64,000 nt of DNA from Hyphomicrobiales bacterium (GCA_900466575.1 UBMP01000016.1:470527-534526), one strand, 5' to 3'; positions 34,238 to 43,013 are shown, numbered from the stretch's first letter. Numbers and translations: made by a program. Notes: generated from the sequence alone by a model not told the origin.

Positions 34238-34272
34238 CGTCCCACCACGATAAGAGATACAATCTTGATCAT
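34216..34272 (-). CDS. ilvBH leader peptide
   Basis: A short minus-strand frame, ATG at 34272 to TAA at 34216-34218, encodes MIKIVSLIVVGRRMGRMV (18 residues). Eight of the 18 are Ile, Val or Leu, with a run I-V-S-L-I-V-V at positions 4-10. Stalling at these codons when branched-chain aminoacyl-tRNA is scarce should prevent the hairpin at 34190-34237 and let transcription pass the terminator at 34157-34182. I see no good Shine-Dalgarno before the ATG, which is the weak point. Confidence 0.75.
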   Translation of the reverse strand: MIKIVSLIVVGRRMGRMV

Positions 34273-34398
34273 GGCGCGAAGTGTTAACGGCAAAGATGCA
34301 GGGCGTCAACGCCCCGTAACGGGAAAAAATGCTGCGTGTGGGAAGAAACCTCCCATTAAGACAGATGACTTAAGCTGACGCTGAAAGCGAAAGTTGGA

Positions 34399-36372
34399 AT
34401 GATGATGGATAAAGGTTCGGCGACGAACGACGCAGAACGCAGAGATGCAGACGCTCCTGGCGACCGATTGCTTGGCCATGTCGTGGCCTGCAGCGGCGCG
34501 CGCGCGACCATTGCCGCCATCATCGAAAGTGGAACCACCGACCTGACCGAACGCTGGTCGGTTGGCCGCCTGATTTCGATCAGTGTCGGCAAGAACCGCG
34601 TGGTGGCACTGGTCGATTCCATGCAGACCGACAACAAGTCCTGGTTTCCCGGCATCGACAACGTCTTTCGTGTCGAAGTGGAATTGCTGGGCGAAGTGGC
34701 CATCGATGACGACGGCGGCGAGAGCTTCTCGACCGGCATCAGCACCTATCCCCATCTCGGCGCAATCGCACATCGCATCCGCAAGGCGGACCTGAAGCTC
34801 ATCTACAAGAGCCGCAGCGGCGAAAGCTGCGTCATCGGCAAACTCTCGCAGGACAGCAGCATCGATGCCTCGGTGCATGTGCCTTCCATGCTTTCCAAGC
34901 ATTTCGCCATCGTCGGCTCGACGGGTGTCGGTAAGTCTTCCGCCGTCTCGCTGCTGCTGCGCGCCGCCGTGCAATCAGACCCGAAACTTCGCGTCCTGAT
35001 CCTCGATCCGCATAACGAGTTCGCGGCCGCCTTCTCGGACCTCGCCGTGGTGATCGATCCCGAGCGGCTCGACCTGCCCTTCTGGCTGATGCGGCTCGAC
35101 GAACTGACTGAAGTCGTGTTTCGCGGACGCCCTGGCGTCCCGGAGGAAGTCGATGCATTGCGAGATCTGATCCCGGAGGCCAAGAAGGCGTTCCGCGGCG
35201 AATCGAGCCTCATGCGTCGCCAGTCTGACCGTTCGTCGATCACGGCCGATACGCCGGTGCCGTACCGCATCTCGGATCTGCTCGCGCTCATCGATGAGCG
35301 GATCGGCAAGCTCGAGGGTCGCGCCGAGAAGCCGCATCTTCGCTCGTTGAAGCTCAGGGTCGTCGCCGCCATCAACGATCCGCGCTATCGCTTCATGTTT
35401 TCGTCGAACACGATCAACGACACGATCATGGAGACGATACAGACCATTTTCCGCATCCCGGGTAATGGCAAGCCGATCACCGTATTCCAACTGTCCGGCA
35501 TTCCCTCGGAAGTCGTGAACTCGGTTGCCTCCGTACTCACGCGCATGGCGTTCGAAATCGGCCTCTGGTCAAATGGCGCAATTCATATGCTGGTCCTTTG
35601 CGAAGAGGCCCACCGCTACGTTCCATCCGATCCGAGCCTCGGATTCTTTCCGACCCGCCAGTCGATTGCACGCATTGCCAAGGAAGGCCGCAAATACGGC
35701 GTCTCGCTCGGCATCGTCACGCAGCGCCCCGGCGACCTCGACCAGACCATTCTCTCGCAATGCTCGACCGTCTTCACCATGCGGTTGACCAACGAGAACG
35801 ACCAGCACATCATACGCTCGGCCATTCCCGAGACCTCGATGTCCGCCACGAATTTCATTTCATCGCTCGGCAATGGCGAGGCGATCGCCTTCGGTGAAGC
35901 GGTCGGAATCCCGATGCGCATGAAATTCAACCGTCTTCCCGCCATTCATCTTCCCAAGACCACCTCCTCCGAAGTGGCCGAGGTCGAGGATGCAGGCGAC
36001 AACATCAACCTGCGCAGCATCATCGCGCAGATGCGCCAGATATCGAGCGCACCTGACATCTCGTCCTTCCAGGAGAGTTTCGAGGAAAACAATCGCAGAC
36101 AGGTCGAACAGTTGCCCTCCATCGACGAAGGTGACGCGCTCGAGCCCTACAGCGCCGACATGCTTCCCGGACGTGCACACACGACGGCTCCGGAGCCGGC
36201 CCGTTACCCGGTTCACGCGCAACGTACGGAAGCGGGTTTCGAGAGCGGTTCGTCCCATCGACAGCCAGGTGAAGTCTCAGGTCTGACATCGCTCCGACGC
36301 GATCCGAACCGTCCGTCGACGCTCCGGGAAAGTCTGCTCAAGAAGCCACTCTCCAGCCTTTACAAAGACTGA
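34399..36372 (+). CDS. HerA-like ATPase (HAS-barrel / DUF87)
   Basis: A 657-residue FtsK/HerA-superfamily ATPase. The N-terminal part (about 22-150) looks like a HAS barrel (LLGHVVACSGARATIAA). Walker A is GSTGVGKS at residues 173-180, and Walker B is MLVLCEEAHRYVPSD in the region around 400. A later arginine-finger-like segment is GVSLGIVTQRPGDLDQTILSQCSTVFTMRLTNENDQ. The C-terminal 130 residues are low-complexity and probably disordered. Archaeal HerA acts with NurA in DNA end resection, but no nuclease gene is adjacent here. It is divergent from ilvB. Its role in rhizobia is not established. Confidence 0.85.
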   Translation: MMMDKGSATNDAERRDADAPGDRLLGHVVACSGARATIAAIIESGTTDLTERWSVGRLISISVGKNRVVALVDSMQTDNKSWFPGIDNVFRVEVELLGEVAIDDDGGESFSTGISTYPHLGAIAHRIRKADLKLIYKSRSGESCVIGKLSQDSSIDASVHVPSMLSKHFAIVGSTGVGKSSAVSLLLRAAVQSDPKLRVLILDPHNEFAAAFSDLAVVIDPERLDLPFWLMRLDELTEVVFRGRPGVPEEVDALRDLIPEAKKAFRGESSLMRRQSDRSSITADTPVPYRISDLLALIDERIGKLEGRAEKPHLRSLKLRVVAAINDPRYRFMFSSNTINDTIMETIQTIFRIPGNGKPITVFQLSGIPSEVVNSVASVLTRMAFEIGLWSNGAIHMLVLCEEAHRYVPSDPSLGFFPTRQSIARIAKEGRKYGVSLGIVTQRPGDLDQTILSQCSTVFTMRLTNENDQHIIRSAIPETSMSATNFISSLGNGEAIAFGEAVGIPMRMKFNRLPAIHLPKTTSSEVAEVEDAGDNINLRSIIAQMRQISSAPDISSFQESFEENNRRQVEQLPSIDEGDALEPYSADMLPGRAHTTAPEPARYPVHAQRTEAGFESGSSHRQPGEVSGLTSLRRDPNRPSTLRESLLKKPLSSLYKD

Positions 36373-36396
36373 CAGCCGCGAACTGGCGCCAAACCG

Positions 36397-37278
36397 TCAC
36401 GGCGCAACGCGCTCCCAGCTCTCGTCCATCTGGTTGCGGAACCACGTCATCTGGCGCTTCGCATATTGACGCGTCGCGGCGCTGGCCTGCTCGATGACAT
36501 CCGCCCGGCTCAAATCACCCTTCAGCATGGCGGCGATCTGCGGCACGCCGATCGCCTTCATCGCCGGCACATCCGGCGGCGGCGCAAGTGAAAGCAGGAC
36601 CTCGACCTCCTCGACAGCTCCCTCCTCCATCATGGACGCGAAACGACGATCGATCCGGGCGCGCAGAATGTCACGCTCGGGCAGCACGACGATCTTGCGT
36701 GCCCTGGAGGGGTCGATGAGTGCCGGCCCGGCGAGAGCCTGGAAATGGGCAATGGGCTTGCCACTGGCCATCAGCACCTCCAGCGCACGCAGAATGCGCT
36801 GTCCGTCGCCCGGTTGCAGGACGGCAGCTCCCTGCGGATCGCGCGCCGCAAGCACAGCATGCAGCGCCTCTGGGCCCTCCTTCGCCAGCCGCGCCCGCAG
36901 CGCCAGCCGCAATTCTTCCGGAACCTCCGGCATATCGGAAAGGCCGCCTGTCAGCGCCTTGAAATAGAGCCCCGTGCCTCCGACCAGAACCGGCGTCCGC
37001 CCGGTCACACGGGTTGCCGCAATCTCGGTCTGAACTGCTCTCAACCACGCGCCCGTCGAATAGGTCGTATCGGCCGGCACATGTCCATAAAGCTGATGCT
37101 CGACGCCTCCCATATCGGTATCCGACGGCCGGGCGGTCACCACGCGCAGAGTGTCATAGACCTGCATGCTATCGGCATTGATGACGATACCATTGACCCG
37201 ACGCGCCCATTCGATGGCCAGCGCGGACTTGCCGCTCGCCGTCGGGCCGGTTATCAGGATCGCGTCGTATTCGCTCAC
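36397..37278 (-). CDS. miaA: tRNA dimethylallyltransferase
   Basis: A 293-residue enzyme that prenylates A37 of tRNAs reading UNN codons, a modification that stabilises codon-anticodon pairing. The P-loop is ITGPTASGKSALAIEWA (G11-S18), followed by NADSMQVYDTLRVVTARP and GGTGLYFKAL. The C-terminal segment is AATRQYAKRQMTWFRNQ. Translation starts at GTG 37278 with a GGAG eight bases upstream; the frame continues upstream to 38118 only as a shadow of serB. Its start codon lies 12 bp from that of the divergent serB. Confidence 0.95.
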   Translation of the reverse strand: MSEYDAILITGPTASGKSALAIEWARRVNGIVINADSMQVYDTLRVVTARPSDTDMGGVEHQLYGHVPADTTYSTGAWLRAVQTEIAATRVTGRTPVLVGGTGLYFKALTGGLSDMPEVPEELRLALRARLAKEGPEALHAVLAARDPQGAAVLQPGDGQRILRALEVLMASGKPIAHFQALAGPALIDPSRARKIVVLPERDILRARIDRRFASMMEEGAVEEVEVLLSLAPPPDVPAMKAIGVPQIAAMLKGDLSRADVIEQASAATRQYAKRQMTWFRNQMDESWERVAP

Positions 37279-37290
37279 AAGGTTTTCTCC

Positions 37291-38175
37291 ATGGCTCTGG
37301 TTGCCACGCTCATCGCCAATCCGCAAAATCCTGTACTCGTCCCGGCGCTCGGTGAAAAGGCCGCAGCCGCTGTTTCCGCTTCCGGTCTTTACTGGCTCGC
37401 AGACGGGATCGCCTGCGATATCGCGCTCAGGGACGGCACGGATCCAGCCGAGGCCATGGCAACACTGAGGGCGGCCCTTGGCGGCGAACCGGTCGACATC
37501 GTCGTGCAGGCGGCCGAGACTCGCCGCAAAAAGCTGCTCATCGCCGACATGGACTCCACCATGATCGGCCAGGAATGCATCGACGAACTCGCCGCGGAGG
37601 TTGGGCTGAAGGACCTCGTCGCGGCCATCACGGCGCGGGCCATGAACGGCGAGATCGAGTTCGAACCGGCGTTGAGAGAACGCGTCGCACTCCTCAAGGG
37701 CCTGCCCGTCACGGTCGTCGACGAGGTGATTGCCAAGCGGATCACGTTGACGCCGGGCGGCAAGGAACTGATCGACACCATGACTGCCAACGGCGGCTAC
37801 ACCGCCCTCGTCTCCGGCGGCTTCACCGTCTTCACCGGACGCATTGCCTCCGTCCTTGGCTTCCACGAGAACCGCGCCAATGTGCTGATCGAGGAAGACG
37901 GCAAGCTCGCCGGCATCGTCGCCGAACCCATCCTCGGCAAGCAGGCGAAGGTCGACGCCCTCCTCGACATCACTGAAACACTCGGCATCCATACCGACGA
38001 CGCGATCGCGGTCGGCGACGGCGCCAACGACCTTGGCATGCTCCAGCTCGCCGGCTCCGGCGTCGCGCTCCACGCCAAGCCGTCCGTAGCAGCCCAGGCC
38101 AAGATGCGCATTGATCACGGAGACCTGACGGCCCTCCTCTATATTCAGGGCTATCGGAAGAGCGATTTCAGGTGA
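37291..38175 (+). CDS. serB: Phosphoserine phosphatase
   Basis: A 294-residue HAD phosphatase that makes L-serine from phosphoserine. The catalytic motif is ADMDSTMIGQECIDELA (nucleophile D86, acid/base D88), with SGGFTVFTGRIA as motif II and VGDGANDLGMLQLAG as motif IV. The N-terminal 75 residues form an ACT-like domain typical of long SerB proteins. The ATG is preceded by AAGG, and the miaA GTG lies on the other strand 12 bp away. Both promoters must therefore lie inside the opposing gene or be leaderless. The GNAT remnant starts within its stop codon. Confidence 0.95.
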   Translation: MALVATLIANPQNPVLVPALGEKAAAAVSASGLYWLADGIACDIALRDGTDPAEAMATLRAALGGEPVDIVVQAAETRRKKLLIADMDSTMIGQECIDELAAEVGLKDLVAAITARAMNGEIEFEPALRERVALLKGLPVTVVDEVIAKRITLTPGGKELIDTMTANGGYTALVSGGFTVFTGRIASVLGFHENRANVLIEEDGKLAGIVAEPILGKQAKVDALLDITETLGIHTDDAIAVGDGANDLGMLQLAGSGVALHAKPSVAAQAKMRIDHGDLTALLYIQGYRKSDFR

Positions 38176-38516
38176 TCACGCTTGAAACCGCTCGACTGAT
38201 TGCCCGGGCATGGACGAAGGCGGATTTCGAGCCGTTTCTCGCGCTCTGCAGCGATCCGGAGGTGACGCGCTATTTCGGCGGGCCGCATCACGGGAGAAGG
38301 TCGCAGCGACTGTGGACAGTTGCCTCGATCTGCAGGCGCGCTTCGGCGTTTGGCTTCAGCCACGCACGCTGAAGGAGACTGGCGAATTCATCGGGGACGG
38401 CCGGCATCGCGCAGGTGATGTTCGAGGAGGACCACAAGCGGGTGCCCGATGAACTGCAGCATCTGAAGGGGCATGTTCTTTATCGATTGCAGAATCCTGT
38501 CGGAAGACAGGCCTGA
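38172..38516 (+). pseudogene. Frameshifted GNAT (RimJ-like) acetyltransferase remnant
   Basis: Frame 1 from the GTG at 38172 reads MITLETARLIARAWTKADFEPFLALCSDPEVTRYFGG, a normal GNAT N-terminus. The homology then moves to a second frame (REKVAATVDSCLDLQARFGVW, about 38288-38350). The end of a GNAT domain (EDHKRVPDELQHLKGHVLYRLQNP) is found in a third frame, stopping at 38514-38516. The middle, including the acetyl-CoA loop, is missing, so the gene is broken by frameshifts and a deletion. It was once translationally coupled to serB through GTGA. Confidence 0.75.
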
Positions 38517-38518
38517 GC

Positions 38519-38635
38519 TTATTCGCCTGGGTGCTGCTTTTCCTTGCCCTTGCGACTGTCATAAAGCACCCAACCGAACCCCAGCACGGCGACGATCAGT
38601 GGAAATACATACCAGAAGAAAATATCAGGGGTCAT
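38519..38635 (-). CDS. Tiny single-pass membrane protein
   Basis: A 38-residue protein with one hydrophobic helix (TPDIFFWYVFPLIVAVLGFGWVLYD) followed by a charged tail (SRKGKEKQHPGE). The ATG at 38635 is preceded by GGAAGG and overlaps the stop codon of the upstream small gene in ATGA. That coupling argues it is real. The function is unknown; such peptides often modulate larger membrane complexes. Confidence 0.6.
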   Translation of the reverse strand: MTPDIFFWYVFPLIVAVLGFGWVLYDSRKGKEKQHPGE

Positions 38636-38844
38636 GGCTTCAGCCTTCCAAGCATTTGCCTTGCTGCCAAATGTAAGCCAGCTGCAGCCAAAATCCAAGT
38701 GGCGACACCGAGAAGGCCTATCCACATCTCCGCCCCCGGAGAATAGTTGAACGTCCTCCCCAGCACGCCCACCACCACAAACGCCGTCGAAAGCCGATCC
38801 AGCGCATTGGCTGCCAGTTTCGTTCTCTCATTGTAGACCAGCAT
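38632..38844 (-). CDS. Small two-helix membrane protein
   Basis: A 70-residue protein with two hydrophobic segments (RLSTAFVVVGVLGRTF and MWIGLLGVATWILAAAGLHLAA). It overlaps the next tiny gene by 4 bp (ATGA), forming a two-gene unit. I do not recognise a named family, although similar small proteins are usual in rhizobial genomes. It stands between a dead GNAT gene and degP, with no link to either evident. Confidence 0.65.
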   Translation of the reverse strand: MLVYNERTKLAANALDRLSTAFVVVGVLGRTFNYSPGAEMWIGLLGVATWILAAAGLHLAARQMLGRLKP

Positions 38845-38956
38845 CCGACCCCCTTAGGCAAGCACGCGCGAAAATTGCACAGCAGCTTGCTTAAAGGTCA
38901 AGAATAAGATCGTTCGAGCGTTTCCGTAAACGCTGAAACAGCTTCAAAAAGCGGCG

Positions 38957-40510
38957 CTATTCCAGCCTGATCGCCACGAAGCGCAGATCGCCTTTTGCGT
39001 TGGAGACCATGACCTGCGCGTTGCGCCGGTCGGCCTGCTTGAGAGCGGTGATCTTGGCCGCGGCGTCTGCGGGGGTCGCAATGAATTCCTGCGCGATCTC
39101 GACGATGACATCACCCGCGACGATGCCCTTTTCAGACGCGGGCGAGCCGGGCTCGACCTCGGTGACGACGACGCCCTCCACGCTCTTCTCGATGGAAAAC
39201 TGCTTGCGCACGTCGTCGTTCAGCGCCTTGAGCGACATGCCGAGAACCGGCCCATCGGGCGTGATCGCCTTGTCACCGTCATGCGGCTTTTCCGGCTTTC
39301 CAGGCTTTTGCGGCTTTTCCTCATCGGAGGACCCACCATCATCGAGCGCCGTGGGTGCGGCTTCGGTATCGTCTTCGGCATCCTTGGCCATCTGCTTGAG
39401 ACGAACGGTCACCGTCGTCTCCTTGCCATCCCGCAGTACCACAGCCGGCAGGTCCGTATCGATGGGGCTTTCGGCCACGATCAGCGGGAGATCGCGCGCC
39501 TGCTTTACCGGACGGCCGTCGAAGGACAGGATGACGTCGCCTGATTTGATCGGCCCGTTCTCTGCAGGCCCGCCCGCAATGACGCTGGAGACCAGCGCCC
39601 CGCGCACCTTGTCGAGACCCAGGGTCTTGACCATGTCGTCAGTCACCGGCTGCAGGCGGACGCCGAGCCAGCCGCGGCGCGTCTCGCCATAGGTCTTCAA
39701 CTGCTGGATCACGTTCATGGCGATCTCGGACGGGATCGAGAAGCCGATACCAATGGAGCCGCCCGTCGGCGAAATGATCGCCGTGTTCACGCCGATGACG
39801 TCGCCTTCCATGTTGAAGAGCGGGCCGCCGGAATTGCCCTTGTTGATCGCCGCATCCGTCTGGATGAAGTTGTCATAGGGCCCGGCATTGATATTGCGCC
39901 CGCGCGCCGAAACGATGCCCACGGTGACTGTGCCGCCCAGCCCGAACGGGTTACCGACCGCCATTACCCAGTCGCCGATGCGCATCTTGCGGGAATCGCC
40001 GAACTTCACCGCCTTGAGCGGCGTCTTCGGCTCGACCTTCAGCACGGCAAGGTCCGTCTTCGTGTCCGTGCCGATCAGCTTGGCTTCCAGCGTCGTGCCG
40101 TCGGCAAAATTAACGTCGATTTCGTCGGCGCCTTCGATCACGTGATTGTTGGTGACGATATAGCCAGCCGGATCGATGACAAAGCCGGAGCCCAGCGAGT
40201 TGACCTTGCGATTCTTGCCACCGTCCTTCTTTCGTTTATCGAAATAGTCGTTGAAATATTGCTCGAAGGGCGCGTCCTTCTGCACTTTCGGCGAAGGCGA
40301 GCCGCTGTCTGCTTCACTGCCCTCGGCATCCTGCGAAATGGAAATGTTGACGACCGCATCCAGCAGGCCCTCCGCCAGATCAGCAACCGAAGCCGGCCCG
40401 CGCTGCTGCACAGCCGCGCTCTGCGCCATGGCAGGCAAGGCGGGTGCAACCGTGGCCGACAGGGCAGCGACGGCCGAGACAATCAGGAGCGAGGAAGTCG
40501 GACGAGACAC
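38957..40510 (-). CDS. degP: Periplasmic Do-family serine protease/chaperone (DegP/HtrA)
   Basis: A 517-residue exported protease. The signal peptide ends near PAMAQ-S (residue 30). The catalytic triad is H123 (TNNHVIEG), D153 (KTDLAVLKV) and S227 (NKGNSGGPL). Two PDZ domains follow, separated by a charged, Pro/Lys-rich linker at about 385-415 (EEKPQKPGKPEKPHDGDK). It degrades or refolds damaged envelope proteins. Position after hflK-hflC-DUF2065 is conserved in alphaproteobacteria. The gap to DUF2065 is 122 bp, so it may have its own promoter. Confidence 0.94.
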   Translation of the reverse strand: MSRPTSSLLIVSAVAALSATVAPALPAMAQSAAVQQRGPASVADLAEGLLDAVVNISISQDAEGSEADSGSPSPKVQKDAPFEQYFNDYFDKRKKDGGKNRKVNSLGSGFVIDPAGYIVTNNHVIEGADEIDVNFADGTTLEAKLIGTDTKTDLAVLKVEPKTPLKAVKFGDSRKMRIGDWVMAVGNPFGLGGTVTVGIVSARGRNINAGPYDNFIQTDAAINKGNSGGPLFNMEGDVIGVNTAIISPTGGSIGIGFSIPSEIAMNVIQQLKTYGETRRGWLGVRLQPVTDDMVKTLGLDKVRGALVSSVIAGGPAENGPIKSGDVILSFDGRPVKQARDLPLIVAESPIDTDLPAVVLRDGKETTVTVRLKQMAKDAEDDTEAAPTALDDGGSSDEEKPQKPGKPEKPHDGDKAITPDGPVLGMSLKALNDDVRKQFSIEKSVEGVVVTEVEPGSPASEKGIVAGDVIVEIAQEFIATPADAAAKITALKQADRRNAQVMVSNAKGDLRFVAIRLE

Positions 40511-40632
40511 GCGGCAATTCTCCCCTTGGAGATCGCGCCCGCAAATCGCCGGCGCATGTGATGAAGCAGGTCGTTCTTGTTATCGCCACCATCCTTCCGG
40601 GTAAAGTGGCGTTTCTGTGAGCAGCCTTTTGA

Positions 40633-40827
40633 TTAGCGAGCCAGCCACACGAGGCCGACGCCAGCGGCCAACACGATCACACCGCAGATGCGCAGACGCT
40701 CCGCCGGCATGGCCGGGATTTGCTCCGCCATACGCTTGATAAGCCGAGGGGCCAGCGCGTAGGCCAGCCCCTCGATGATCAGGAAGACTGCAAAACCGAT
40801 CAGAAAATCGGTGGCGAGCGCACTCAC
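40633..40827 (-). CDS. DUF2065 family small membrane protein
   Basis: A 64-residue protein with two hydrophobic helices (FLIGFAVFLIIEGLAYALAP and RICGVIVLAAGVGLVWLA). It is nearly identical in layout to the DUF2065 protein that follows hflC in many proteobacteria. Its start overlaps the hflC stop by 4 bp. Its role is unknown, but conserved linkage suggests it accompanies the HflKC complex. Confidence 0.88.
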   Translation of the reverse strand: MSALATDFLIGFAVFLIIEGLAYALAPRLIKRMAEQIPAMPAERLRICGVIVLAAGVGLVWLAR

Positions 40828-41774
40828 TGCGGCTGGGCCGGCGTCTGTGACGTCTTCGCGGCATCGGCCGGAAGCCGCTCGTCCAGCTTCTTCTTTCCGC
40901 CCGCATCATTGAAATAGCGGAAGAAATCAGAGGTGGGCGACAGAACCAGATTGGTATCCGGGCTTGCCAGGCTGTTGCGGTAAGCATTCATCGAACGATA
41001 GAATTCGAAGAAAGCCGGATCCTTGCCATAAGCGTCTGCAAAGATCGCACTGCGCTGACCATCGCCCTCGCCTCGCAGGATTTCGGACTCGCGCCGTGCA
41101 TCGGCGACGATTTCGACAACCTGGCGGTCGGCGATCGCCTCGCGACGCTGACGCTCCTGCACACCGCGGGCACGGATCAGTTCGGCCTCGGCCAGACGCT
41201 CGGCCTTCATGCGGTCGAAAGTCTGCTGCGAGACTTCGCGTGTCAGGTCGGTACGGCGGATGCGGACATCCAGGATCGAAAGACCCAGCGCGCTCGCGTC
41301 ATTCCTGAGGTCCGTCCGGACCTCCTGCATCATGGAACTGCGTTCCTGCGACAGCGCGGATTCGAAGCCACGCAGACCGTAGACGCGGCGCAGCGCTGCA
41401 TCGAGACGGGTGCGAAGACGCGATTCCGCCGATGTACGGTCGCCCGAAACCGCTTCCCGGAAGAGCTGCGCATCGGTGATCTTGTAGACGATGAAGGCGT
41501 CGACTTCGTAGAACTTGCCGCCCTTGACCTGGACACGAATGTTGTCGAGGTCGAAGCGGAGCGCCTGTTCGCTGACATACTGAACGCGATCAGCGTCAAG
41601 AAACGAGAACGGCAGCTTGAAGTAGATGCCCGGGTCGGTCTTGACCGACTGGATCTTGCCGAAGCGGATCACAAGCGCCTGCTCGCGCGCCCCGACCACG
41701 AAGACCGACGAATAGGCGATCAAGGCAATGAGGGCGGCAACGACGATGCCGATGGAAAGACGATTGCTGTTCAT
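40824..41774 (-). CDS. hflC: HflC, SPFH-domain modulator of FtsH protease
   Basis: A 316-residue protein with one N-terminal membrane helix (SIGIVVAALIALIAYSSVFVVGAREQALVIRFGKI) and a periplasmic SPFH/band 7 domain, then a coiled coil (ERLAEAELIRARGVQERQRREAIADRQV). With HflK it forms a large cage around FtsH in the inner membrane and limits its access to substrates. It overlaps hflK by 4 bp on one side and DUF2065 by 4 bp on the other, so the three are translated together. Confidence 0.95.
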   Translation of the reverse strand: MNSNRLSIGIVVAALIALIAYSSVFVVGAREQALVIRFGKIQSVKTDPGIYFKLPFSFLDADRVQYVSEQALRFDLDNIRVQVKGGKFYEVDAFIVYKITDAQLFREAVSGDRTSAESRLRTRLDAALRRVYGLRGFESALSQERSSMMQEVRTDLRNDASALGLSILDVRIRRTDLTREVSQQTFDRMKAERLAEAELIRARGVQERQRREAIADRQVVEIVADARRESEILRGEGDGQRSAIFADAYGKDPAFFEFYRSMNAYRNSLASPDTNLVLSPTSDFFRYFNDAGGKKKLDERLPADAAKTSQTPAQPQ

Positions 41775-42874
41775 TTCGTCTCTCCCTTCGGCGCGCTCTT
41801 GTTGATCAGTTCGTTGAGCGATAGATAGGGCACCGACTGGCCGGCCTGACCGTCCATGACGATCTTCTTGCTCGACTTCATCACGCCTTCCATCGTTTCC
41901 AGATACATGCGCTCGCGCGTCACATCCGGCGCTTTGGCATATTCGGTATAGATGGAGTTGAAGCGGGCCGCCTCACCTTCAGCTTCCTTGACGACGCGAT
42001 CCTTGTAGGCAGCGGCCTCTTCACGGATCTGCGAGGCTTCACCGCGGGCGCGGCCAAGCTTCTGGTTGGCGTATTTGTTGGCTTCCTCGACGTAGCGATC
42101 TTCATCCTGCTCGGCGCGCTGCACTTCGTCGAAGGCATCGGCCACTTCGCGCGGCGGGGCCGCATCCTCGATGGCGACCGTGCGGATCGAAATGCCGGTC
42201 TTGTAGGCGTCAAGCGTCGCCTGGATGATGTTCTTCACGTCTTCCGCGACGGCCTGACGGTTGTCGCGATAGATGTCCTGGACAGGACGCGAGCCGACCA
42301 CTTCGCGCATGGCGCTTTCGGAGACCTGCTGCAGTGTGTCGCGCGGGTCCTCGACATTGAAGAGATAGGCACGCGGATCGGTGACGGCAAAGAGGACCGA
42401 GAACTGCACGTTGACGATGTTCTGATCACCCGAAAGCATCAGGCCGGCATCACTGTTGGAGCCGGACTTGGCGCCGATATTGGCCTGCTGTTCGGTCACC
42501 TTCACCAATTCGACGCGTTCGATCGGCCAGAAATGGAAGTGAAGGCCCGGCATCGAGACTTCGTTCTTCGGCACACCGAAGCGCGAAACGACGCCACGCT
42601 CGTCCGGCTGCACGGTGTAGATCGACTGGAAGAGCCAGAGTGCCGCAACAACCACGACGGCGAGAAGCACGATACCGCCCCCACCTGCCCCACCGGGGAT
42701 CATGCGCTTCAGGCTGTCCTGACTGCGCCGGATGATTTCGTCGAGTTCGGGCGGATTGTTTCCATTTCCGGGCCGGCTCGGTCCGGAACCCCAAGGGCCC
42801 TTTCCGTTTCCGTTACCACCGCCGCCGCCGCCCCATGGGCCGCCGCCGCCATTCTGATTGCTCCAGGGCATCAA
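41771..42874 (-). CDS. hflK: HflK, SPFH-domain partner of HflC
   Basis: A 367-residue protein. The N-terminal 45 residues are rich in Gly, Asn and Pro (GGGGPWGGGGGGNGNGKGPWG), then comes a membrane helix near 75-95, an SPFH domain (TVQPDERGVVSRFGVPKNEVSMPGLHFHFWPIE) and a coiled coil. It pairs with HflC in the FtsH-regulating membrane complex. It is the first gene of hflK-hflC-DUF2065(-degP). The gap of about 140 bp to folA should contain its promoter. Confidence 0.95.
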   Translation of the reverse strand: MMPWSNQNGGGGPWGGGGGGNGNGKGPWGSGPSRPGNGNNPPELDEIIRRSQDSLKRMIPGGAGGGGIVLLAVVVVAALWLFQSIYTVQPDERGVVSRFGVPKNEVSMPGLHFHFWPIERVELVKVTEQQANIGAKSGSNSDAGLMLSGDQNIVNVQFSVLFAVTDPRAYLFNVEDPRDTLQQVSESAMREVVGSRPVQDIYRDNRQAVAEDVKNIIQATLDAYKTGISIRTVAIEDAAPPREVADAFDEVQRAEQDEDRYVEEANKYANQKLGRARGEASQIREEAAAYKDRVVKEAEGEAARFNSIYTEYAKAPDVTRERMYLETMEGVMKSSKKIVMDGQAGQSVPYLSLNELINKSAPKGETK

Positions 42875-43013
42875 GTCCTCTTGCTGTTACGGGCAAGAGA
42901 CGTTCTCCCCCACCCTCGTCTTATGGTGACAGGTTATAGGTATAGCAGCACGGGGTTTCAATGCGGGCGACCACGTTTCGCGTACCGGAGATGCAAATTG
43001 CCGCAGTGAAGGT

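Noticed and set aside
37279..38118. Upstream in-frame extension of miaA to 573 codons
   Set aside because: The extra part lies antisense to serB and has no family similarity; the GTG at 37278 has a ribosome site and gives the normal MiaA N-terminus.
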